From Candidatus Peribacteria bacterium (GTDB lineage Bacteria > Patescibacteria > JAEDAM01 > Absconditabacterales > Absconditicoccaceae): a stretch of 5,499 bases of DNA. The stretch is taken from contig JAISKI010000029.1 of assembly GCA_031261265.1 (NCBI GenBank), positions 1-5,499 on the forward strand, in the 5' to 3' direction. Below are positions 1 to 5,499 of this stretch, piece by piece (positions within the stretch are counted from its first letter, which is position 1; every line of letters begins with the position of its first letter). The position numbers were made by a program, and so were the translations under genes. The notes under the pieces were generated by a model that had not been told where the DNA came from, did no database searches, and saw only the letters and a program-made list of their open reading frames with translations.

Positions 1-2517
1 AATCGCCTCAGGAATGCCCGCGATTTTCGCGACATCAATTCCATAGCTCTTGTTGGCTCAGCCTTTTACTATTTTTTTCATAAATACCACCTCGTGCTCG
101 GTTTCATAGACGGAAACAGAAAAATTTCTGACTTCGGGATAGGTAGTTTCCAGCTTGATAAGCTCGTGATAATGGGTCGCCAGAAGCGTTTTGGCTTTCA
201 GATTTTTAAGAATGTACTGCAAAATCGCACTCGTCAACGCCATTCCATCATAGGTCGAAGTCCCACGACCCAGCTCATCAAAGATGATGAAACTTTTCTC
301 TGTCGCATTATTGAGAATATTCGACACTTCTATCATCTCGGTCATAAAAGTAGACTGATTTTTCGCAATCACATCGCCACTCCCCACACGAGCAAACAGC
401 CCATCAATCAGTCAGATTTTGGCACTTGTAGCAGGGACAAACAGCCCGCAATGAGCCAAGAGAACAATTAAAGCTGACTGGCGAAGATAGGTGGATTTAC
501 CTCCCATATTCGGACCAGTAATGATATGGATAAGCCCGTTATCCTGCTCCGAAGCACCACTCGGTGCGGTTTGATTTCCGAGGACAAGGTCATTGGGAAT
601 AAATTGTTGGTCGCGAGGCAGATAAGCTTCAATCACGGGATGACGACCGCCTTCAATGGCGATAATGCTCGTCGCATTGAGTTCTGGCTTGATGTAATGG
701 TGTTCCTGTGCAAAAATGGCGTGTGAGCAGTATACATCAAGTTCAGCGATTTTCTGTGCGAAAGAAGAGAGTGCTCCTGCAAGCTTTGCGACTTTCTCAG
801 CGAGAGTAGCCAGAAGCTGAAATTCAAGTTTGGTCAGTTGGTCTTTGGAAGAGAGGATAGATTGTTGAATTTCCTCTAAATAAGGACTAGAATAACGCTG
901 ATTGTCTTTGAGGGTTTGTCTACGGGTAAGTTGCAATCTGTTAGCAACCCCCTCTTCTGCAACTCAGTCTGTGCTTTCAATATAGTTTGCCTCCCTGTCA
1001 GGGGAGGTGCCCGATAGGGCGGAGGGGTTGTTGACCAACTGTTTCAACGCCTCTTCAAACGCCACACTATCCCTGCTCGTTAGCTCAATAAAATATCCTT
1101 GGTTCATCACAAATTTCAATTTCACATTATGGACTCCTGTTTCATGCACGAGAAATTGCTGATACTCCAAGAGAAGTTCATCGCTATGATACGCGATTTT
1201 ACGCAGTCTGTCGACTTCCGCACAGTAGCAATCCAAAATGAAATCCCCATCCAGCTTTATCTCTTCGTCAGGTTTCAAAGCCTTTTTCAATTCTTCCCAA
1301 AGGGTAAAAAGCTGATGTTTTTCCTCTTCGCTCATTCCAAGTTTGAGGAGTTCCTGTTGCATTATGTTCGAACCCCCCTCGCCCTCCTTCGTAAGGGGGG
1401 AAAAGAAAATCCCCAGCGTAGTCCTGAGTTTGATAAACGGTATCGGACTCAGCTTTCTGTAAAGAATAGTCGTGAGCAATTTATTGATATCAAAGCTATC
1501 GCCGAGCTTTTTCAACATTTCCCTCGCGTGAGAATGTTCCTGATACCTCGCGATATGGTGTTGCCTTTCCTGCAAGGCGGGAAGCGTATGAATAGGATTA
1601 CTGAGCAGATAACGAAGAAATCTGGCTCCGCTCGTGGTTTTGGTCTGGTCGAGAATGCCAATGAGGCTATATTTTTCGCTCGCCTCGTAGCTGGACGAAA
1701 AGAGTTCCAGATTTTTAATCGTGATGTCGTCCATCAGCACCATTCCGAGCTGGGCGTGATAGGAAATTTTGTACACATTCGTCAGAGCATTCTGCTGAGT
1801 ATGCTTGATATAATTCAAAAGCAACGCCACCGCTTGCAATCTACCTTCTACGGTTGCTTGTCAGAAAGAGCTTAAAGTCTGAACTTTACAGACATTCGTG
1901 AGGAAAAGTTCAGGGTCGCTCGGGATTTCGTAGACGGAAATTAAACATTTGAGATATTGCTGAATAGGGGTGGAAATGCTGTCTTTCTCACGGAAGTCTA
2001 TATCCATAATCACCTCACTCGGACTGAGCGTAAGGATTCGCTTTTGCAAGTCGCCAAGGTTGGTGAAACTTTTCGTCCAATACTCTCCAATCGTGAAATC
2101 TCCTCGTGCCAAGTGATAATTCTCTCAGCTTTTTGTTTCCTGTTCAGTTAAGGCAACCATATAGTTAAATTTCTTATCCCCCTCCTGAATGTAGGTTCCT
2201 GGCGTGATAATCTGGGAAATCTCCCTTTGTACAATCTTTCAGGGAACAGGGTCAGAAGTCTGCTCTGCAATAGCGACCTTATATCAATGCTGAATGAGCT
2301 TGGGAATGTATTTATCAATGCTATGATAGGGAAGTCCCGCCATAGGAATAGCTTCATCTTTACTCCTGCTGGTGAGAACGAGGTCGAGGACCCTGTGGCA
2401 GATATGGGCGTCCTCAAAGAAAACTTCGTAAAAATCCCCCATACGAAAAAAAAGAATGCAGTCAAGGTACTGCTTTTTCATCTCTTGATATTGTTGCATT
2501 GCTGGGGTAAGTTGCAT
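1..2517 (-). CDS. mutS: DNA mismatch repair protein MutS (UGA read as Gly; 3' end cut by window edge)
   Basis: MutS binds mismatched DNA in the cytoplasm and uses ATP to start repair. The visible 839 codons cover nearly the whole family length; only a short C-terminus is missing. The mismatch-recognition motif is FFRMGDFYE, with the Phe-x-Glu pair at F29 and E31. Connector, lever and clamp regions follow. The ATPase has Walker A GPNMGGKST (about 668-676), STFMTEM (from 722), Walker B ending IIFDELGRGTS (D747, E748) and the ATHYHE histidine at 782. Seven in-frame TGA codons (residues 78, 93, 131, 219, 518, 702, 820) must be read through. Residues 78 (IQH-G-YKVAI), 702 (AKI-G-LIDG) and 820 (KG-G-ANKSYG) fit conserved family glycines. 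There is no in-frame TAA or TAG. The ATG at 2517 gives the expected short N-terminus (MQLTPAMQQY) and lies 6 nt after the atpC stop, with no Shine-Dalgarno. Two GC-rich palindromic insertions lie near residues 373-383 and 496-525. Confidence 0.97.
945..1030. repeat. GC-rich palindromic element inserted in frame in mutS
   Basis: The 86-bp stretch is bounded by a 7-bp inverted repeat, CAACCCC at 945-951 and GGGGTTG at 1024-1030. Inside it are two tandem hairpins: CCTCCC/GGGAGG (about 990-1007) and GCCC-GATA-GGGC (about 1009-1020). It translates to a low-complexity stretch (NPSALSGTSPDREANYIE, then TD-Gly-VAEEG) between the clamp strand GYFIELTSRD and the conserved RRQTLKDN. E. coli MutS has only a short loop there. 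The arrangement resembles the small non-autonomous REP/MITE-like palindromes scattered in many bacterial genomes. The family name and exact borders are inference. I saw no convincing target-site duplication. Confidence 0.6.
1371..1400. repeat. Second, shorter GC-rich palindrome in frame in mutS
   Basis: A 30-bp stretch, starting AACCCCCC and ending GGGGGG on the plus strand, has an 8-bp stem (CCCTCCTT with AAGGGGGG, one T-G pair) around the 3-nt loop CGT. On the coding strand it reads FSPLTKEGEGGSN at about residues 371-385, between a helix ending LRTTLGIF and the next one starting MQQELLKLG. The peptide is Gly/Glu-rich and unlike its surroundings, as expected of a translated palindrome inserted in a surface loop. 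It differs in sequence from the element at 945-1030, so it would be a different family. Confidence 0.5.
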
Positions 2518-2523
2518 AGGATT

Positions 2524-2922
2524 TTATCAGCGATAAAGGTGTTTAATTCTCCTCGTCTGCAAGGATTGAGTCAGTTTTTTTATCTCCAAATGAGCCCTTT
2601 CAAAAGCGGTATTCATCGTATCTGGAGAATTTTCATCCACCCCAGCACGCACAAAAATCTGAATTTCCTCACCATCCAAATAGACCATCCCTTCATCCAC
2701 CGCCAAAGTCGTATAATCTCCCTCAAAAAGGAAAGAAGCTGAATCCAAAACTCTGTCTTCTTTTTCTTTATTGATAAATTTCACCTTCCCAGAACTTACA
2801 AGCGTAGTCAAAGGAGCATGATTGGGCAAAATCCCAACCGTCCCAGAAAGAGTCGGAATTTCCACAAATTCCACCTTACCTGAGAAAAGAATTTCATTGG
2901 GAGTGAGAATTTGAAGGAGCAT
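2524..2922 (-). CDS. atpC: F1 ATP synthase epsilon subunit
   Basis: Epsilon is part of the central stalk of the F1 sector, contacts gamma and the c-ring, and can inhibit ATP hydrolysis. The 132-residue product has the usual family length. The N-terminal beta-sandwich starts MLLQILTPNEILFSG and carries the signature GTVGILPNHAPLTTL at about residues 27-41. The second half of the sandwich includes the LFEGDYTTLAVDEG stretch, and a helical C-terminus (about 101-131) ends in TRRIKHLYR. The reading frame ends TGA-TAA. With UGA as Gly the protein gains a final glycine and stops at TAA (2524-2526). The ATG start has no Shine-Dalgarno; GTAGGT directly abuts it. No atpD or other atp gene lies upstream, where the family normally sits last in the operon. 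mutS follows after 6 nt, so the two are probably cotranscribed. Confidence 0.95.
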
Positions 2923-2945
2923 ACCTACAACAAAAAATAAAACAT

Positions 2946-2973
2946 ATTATGAATGTACGAATATAGCGATCAA
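2946..2973 (-). promoter_or_regulatory. Probable sigma70-type promoter for atpC-mutS
   Basis: On the minus strand the -35 candidate TTGATC (2973-2968) and the -10 candidate CATAAT (2951-2946) are 16 bp apart. A start point near 2939 would give a leader of only about 17 nt before the atpC ATG. Its position after the upstream terminator and before atpC supports it. Each hexamer departs from consensus, so confidence is moderate. Confidence 0.5.
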
Positions 2974-2980
2974 AAACAAG

Positions 2981-2997
2981 AAAAAAAGCTTTTTTTT
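2981..2997 (-). promoter_or_regulatory. A-tract/T-tract palindrome, possible UP element
   Basis: A near-perfect A/T palindrome (seven A, GC, eight T on the plus strand) lies just upstream of the candidate -35 of atpC. This is where the alpha-subunit C-terminal domains of RNA polymerase contact A/T-rich UP elements. The role is inferred from position and composition only. Confidence 0.3.
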
Positions 2998-3008
2998 GTA
3001 GAAATTTT

Positions 3009-3034
3009 AAAAAAGCTGACCACGGTGGACAGCT
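3009..3034 (-). terminator. Rho-independent terminator after the 600-residue gene
   Basis: Read on the minus strand, AGCTG and CCAC pair with GTGG and CAGCT, apart from one internal mismatch pair, to give a 21-nt hairpin (3034-3014). A run of six T (3014-3009) follows it directly. It lies about 55 nt past the TAA of the gene at 3089-4891 and before the atpC promoter, which fits termination between the two units. The very tight loop means the innermost pairs probably open. Confidence 0.75.
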
Positions 3035-3088
3035 CTGACATTTTTTATAAAATATTCCTAAAGATTATCCATAAATATAAACCGTTTT

Positions 3089-4891
3089 TTACTCTTTAAG
3101 AGATTTTTGTAATAATTCTTTTGCTACGGGAATTTTCATTGATTTTTGCTCATTATAGATGTTATTTGAAGAAAGTTGTCTATTTCGAAGTATTTTTGGA
3201 TCTTTCTCTGGAGTAATAAGATATGCAAGATATTCTGATACTTTCCCACACAAAGGATCTGCATTATTTTGTGCTCTCAAAATAATTACCCCTGTTCATG
3301 TTTTTTTATCAAAAGCACGATCTATTTCTTTTGCTGATTCATAGGTGGTTTCCGTATTCTGGAAACTTGTATTTCATGTATATTTATTATGGAAAGCTGA
3401 ATTTCCAACTATATTTCTTGTATGCCCTTTTAAAAGAGATACTATAGTTGTCTCAAAGTATTCCTTACTTCATTCAGGTATTATCGCTATATCTGAAGCA
3501 GAAAGATCTTGTATTTTCGTATCGAAAATGATTTTTGTATCTCACCCAGAACCAAGCGGTGAAGCAAGTGCTTCAATAATTCATACCGTATCATCAACCA
3601 ATATATCATGAACGGTTGAGAAGTTATTAACTTTATTATCTTTTGAGCTATTAAATCCATCTCTATATTTATAATATTTACTCTCTTGTTCTTCCCCATT
3701 ATACCAGAGAGTTATCATTTTCCCATATTCCATTCCAGCTCAACTATCTACTTTACGTTCCGTCAAACCTATAGCAATAAAATGTTCCCCATCTAAACAA
3801 GGGGTAAGGTGATTTTCTATACAAAAGAGCAAAAATTCTTTACCTTTTTCATTATCAAAAACCAAAAAGTCTGCTTGTGGATTCTTCTCGTACCGTGATA
3901 TGATGTCAGGAATTGCCTTCCTATTAAAGGTAGCAAGTTCGTGTGCGAAGGCTTTTAAATTTTCTGGCAAATATTTCAACATATCAAGTTGATTCTTAAG
4001 ATTTTCCTTATCTGTTTTCAGACTTTCTTTTGTTTTTATAAGATTATCTATTCTTTTTTCATTGAGAGCCTTTTCTTCCAATAAAAGGTCTTTTTTGTGC
4101 TTTTTTTCTATATATTTTGGCATAATTTTTTCGATAAGTTCTTGAATTTCAGGATGACTACCAATAAAGTTTTTTTGAGCTTGTGAAACGGAAACATTGT
4201 TTGTATCTGTGAATAAAAAGGCATAGCTATCACTTGAAGAAAAGATGTCTTTATATTCCTCTGGTATATTTGGGTGATTGTAGTCAATACTGTGAATATA
4301 TGGTCCTCCATAGTAGTATCCAGAGGAAGTAGTTTGTTTTCCCATAGAAACATTTAGATCAATAGCAGATCGTAATTCTTTTACAGATTCTTCATCAAAT
4401 CGTCCATAACTATATTCAGGATTAGAATGTGGAATAAAAATCTGTGTTCTAGAATATCATATTATCATATGTAGTAAATGCAGTTTTAAATCACGATCAG
4501 AAATCGATGCTAGTTCTTTTGCTAAATCCTTTCTAAATTGACTTGGATTTACTCATTCTTTTAGCAATGTTCCAAAACTTCTTGTTTTGGCTAGTAAAGG
4601 GTAATATTGTTGGAGAAATTCTTCATAAAAGGCAAAAGTCATCTTCCCCAAAGATACAATATCTCCTTTTGTTTCTTCAGGAAAAGAAAGTTCTTTGATT
4701 TCGTCTTCAATCTTATATTTTGTTTCATAGGCAGATTTTCTCTGCTCATCTACACCATTGAGTTGTTGCTCTATTGCTGAAATTTGTTGTGGTAAATCAT
4801 CCAGCAAGGTTGTAGCCAAATGAGATGTAGTTGGAGGGGTTCCACTGTTTTGAATACTAACAGTGTTGCTGGGAATAATAGTGTTGATCAT
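3089..4891 (-). CDS. Unrecognised 600-residue cytosolic protein (eight UGA-Gly codons)
   Basis: I do not recognise the family. With UGA as Gly this is one uninterrupted frame from ATG (4891) to TAA (3089). Its TGA codons are at residues 113, 145, 384, 437, 450, 474, 506 and 532, and there is no in-frame TAA or TAG. By hand count about 24 other glycines use GGN, so roughly a quarter of glycines are UGA. No signal peptide or membrane segment is visible. A Lys/Glu/Leu-rich stretch at about 261-308 and a shorter one near 30-70 look like coiled coils. Between them is a Tyr/Ser/Gly-rich part (SSGYYYGGPYIHS near 190). A globular-looking region at about 340-560 includes FLVFDNEKGKEFLLFCIENH and GVIILRAQNNADPLCGK. 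It has its own promoter and terminator and no Shine-Dalgarno. It is more AT-rich than mutS (16 of 60 bases G+C at 4021-4080 against 27 of 60 at 481-540). Function is unknown. Confidence 0.85.
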
Positions 4892-4937
4892 TTTCTAAAC
4901 AGGTTAAGAATAAAAAAACCTAATGTAGATTTATATA

Positions 4938-4965
4938 AGTATACCCTCTCCCCTCAATTTGTCAA
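4938..4965 (-). promoter_or_regulatory. Strong sigma70-type promoter for the 600-residue gene
   Basis: On the minus strand a perfect -35 TTGACA (4965-4960) and a near-consensus -10 TATACT (4943-4938) are 16 bp apart. A start point near 4931 leaves a leader of about 40 nt before the ATG at 4891. The leader has no Shine-Dalgarno (sequence just before ATG: CCTGTTTAGAAA). This is the best promoter match in the window. Confidence 0.8.
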
Positions 4966-4975
4966 ATTTTTGAGG
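4952..4975. promoter_or_regulatory. Inverted repeat overlapping the -35 box, possible operator
   Basis: Arms CCTCAA (4952-4957) and TTGAGG (4970-4975) enclose a smaller inner dyad TTTG/CAAA. The structure spans the -35 hexamer of the promoter at 4938-4965, where a bound repressor would block polymerase. In RNA from upstream it could also form a weak hairpin. Its role is inference from position. Confidence 0.35.
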
Positions 4976-5069
4976 ACTTTTTCATCCAAACGAAAAAAAA
5001 TCCAACTTTTCAGTCAGACTTCTTTATAATTCACCAATACAAGAAAGAAAAAGAAACTAAGACATATAC

Positions 5070-5090
5070 TCCACCGATAACCTCGATGGA
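5070..5090 (-). terminator. Hairpin after 16S, possible terminator or processing signal
   Basis: On the minus strand TCCATCGA pairs with TCGGTGGA around the loop GGTTA (8 bp, one G-U). A pyrimidine-rich tract (TTTCTTTTTCTTTCTT) follows about 13 nt later, too far for a classic intrinsic terminator. The hairpin lies about 50 nt past the 16S end and before the next promoter, so an rRNA transcript could end or be processed here. Confidence 0.35.
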
Positions 5091-5110
5091 AGGTTTGTTT
5101 TTTTGTCATA

Positions 5111-5128
5111 CCTTACATTTCTGTAAGG
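5111..5128 (-). other. Perfect 7-bp hairpin just downstream of 16S
   Basis: CCTTACA and TGTAAGG pair perfectly around a 4-nt loop, about 10 nt past the predicted mature 16S 3' end. No T-run follows on the minus strand, so it is not an intrinsic terminator. A role in 3' end maturation or in protecting the precursor is possible but only inferred. Confidence 0.4.
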
Positions 5129-5137
5129 GTTTAAGTG

Positions 5138-5151
5138 TAGAATGGTAGTCT
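5138..5151 (-). other. 16S rRNA 3' tail with non-canonical anti-Shine-Dalgarno
   Basis: The 14 nt after helix 45 read AGACUACCAUUCUA, aligned without gaps to E. coli GGAUCACCUCCUUA. The CCUCC core that pairs with Shine-Dalgarno sequences is replaced by CCAUU. Helix 45 just before it is intact, so the register is certain. The exact mature 3' end is set by alignment only. Confidence 0.75.
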
Positions 5152-5499
5152 ATCCCCACGTTCCCGTAGGGATGCCTTGTTACGACTTAACCCCAGTCAC
5201 TAATTTTCTCCTTAACCCACATAGTAAGTCTTCAGAGAACCTCAGCTCCCATGGTTTGACGGGCGGTGAGTGCAAGGAACAGGGACATATTCACGGCAGT
5301 ATGGCTGACCTGCCATTACTAGCAATTCCAACTTCATGTACTCGAGTTCCAGAGTACAATCCGAACTAAGGGTAGGTTTAAAGATTTGCTCCACCTCGCG
5401 GTATTGCTTCTCGCTGTTGCTACCCATTGTATTATCTATGAGGCCCTAGATGTAAGAGGCATGAGGATCTGACGTCATCCTCTCCTTCCTCCTGCTTAC
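5138..5499 (-). rRNA. rrs: 16S ribosomal RNA, 3' part (about last 360 nt; 5' part outside window)
   Basis: The small-subunit rRNA carries the decoding site of the ribosome. On the minus strand the landmarks appear in order: GGAUGACGUCA (helix 34/35 region), UACAAUGG, GGAAUUGCUAGUAAU, CACCGCCCGUCA (decoding strand, near E. coli 1400-1411), GACUGGGG, AAGUCGUAACAAGG (about 1492-1505) and helix 45. Helix 45 is AUCCCUACG/CGUGGGGAU around the conserved GGAA loop that KsgA methylates. Several near-universal sites are altered, as expected of the highly divergent SR1/Gracilibacteria group. Helix 44 is shorter: 65 nt from ACCAUGGG to GACUGGGG against 80 in E. coli. No intron is visible in this part. 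No tRNA or 23S follows within 5 kb on the same strand. Confidence 0.96.

Noticed and set aside
1099..1875. 258-codon plus-strand open frame
   Set aside because: It is antisense to the well-supported mutS frame and its translation shows no recognisable domain; it is a shadow.
1..2517. mutS as a pseudogene broken by seven stops
   Set aside because: All interruptions are TGA in one frame, several at conserved Gly positions, and every motif is intact, so recoding explains them better than decay.
1..2517. UGA read as tryptophan (table 4)
   Set aside because: UGA falls at conserved glycines of MutS, not at tryptophans, and Trp is encoded by TGG in both long genes.
2227..2742. 171-codon plus-strand open frame across the mutS/atpC junction
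   Set aside because: It lies antisense to both real genes and has no independent support.
3487..3699. 70-codon minus-strand frame inside the 600-codon gene
   Set aside because: It is in a different frame from the long recoded frame, which runs through it without TAA or TAG.
3089..4891. Three or more separate small genes in this region
   Set aside because: The fragments ending at 4553, 3740 and 3089 share one frame separated only by TGA, and no promoter or ribosome site is visible at the inner ATGs.
4901..4921. AGGTT...AACCT inverted repeat in the leader of the 600-residue gene as a riboswitch or attenuator
   Set aside because: The stem has only 5 A/T-rich pairs around an 11-nt loop, too weak to support such a role.
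5142..5369. Plus-strand and minus-strand open frames within 5142-5427
   Set aside because: They lie within 16S rRNA, whose landmarks are clear.
1..5499. CRISPR array, tRNA gene, transposase or phage genes
   Set aside because: I saw no spaced direct repeats, no cloverleaf and no transposase or phage motifs in the window.

Overview
The window comes from a bacterium that reads UGA as glycine (translation table 25). This points to the Candidate Phyla Radiation lineages Absconditabacteria (SR1) or Gracilibacteria (BD1-5). The main proof is mutS. On the minus strand it appears broken by seven stops, but every one is TGA, all lie in one frame with no in-frame TAA or TAG, and several fall where MutS proteins carry a conserved glycine. 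A second frame, of 600 codons, is opened the same way by eight TGAs. A divergent 16S rRNA 3' end agrees with this placement. I cannot choose between the two phyla from this window alone.

Everything supported is on the minus strand, so transcription runs from high to low coordinates. In that order: (1) 5499-5138, the 3' part of 16S rRNA, entering from outside the window; (2) 5137-4892, a spacer with two hairpins and then a strong sigma70-type promoter; no tRNA or 23S follows; (3) 4891-3089, a 600-residue unrecognised protein ending at TAA, followed by a hairpin-plus-T-run terminator (3034-3009); (4) a second spacer with a weaker promoter; (5) 2922-2524, atpC (F1 ATP synthase epsilon subunit); (6) 2517 to the window edge, mutS (DNA mismatch repair), starting 6 nt after the atpC stop and cut by the edge after 839 codons.

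atpC and mutS look like one transcription unit, although their functions are unrelated. No atpD or other ATP synthase gene precedes atpC, so the usual atp operon order is broken here. The 600-residue gene has its own promoter and terminator and looks like a single-gene unit. It is visibly more AT-rich than mutS.

Points that most deserve attention: the 16S tail lacks the CCUCC anti-Shine-Dalgarno core even though the adjoining helix 45 is perfect, and none of the three protein starts has a Shine-Dalgarno sequence; mutS carries two GC-rich palindromic elements inserted in frame; the 16S gene is unlinked from 23S on its downstream side; and the 600-residue protein has no recognised family.
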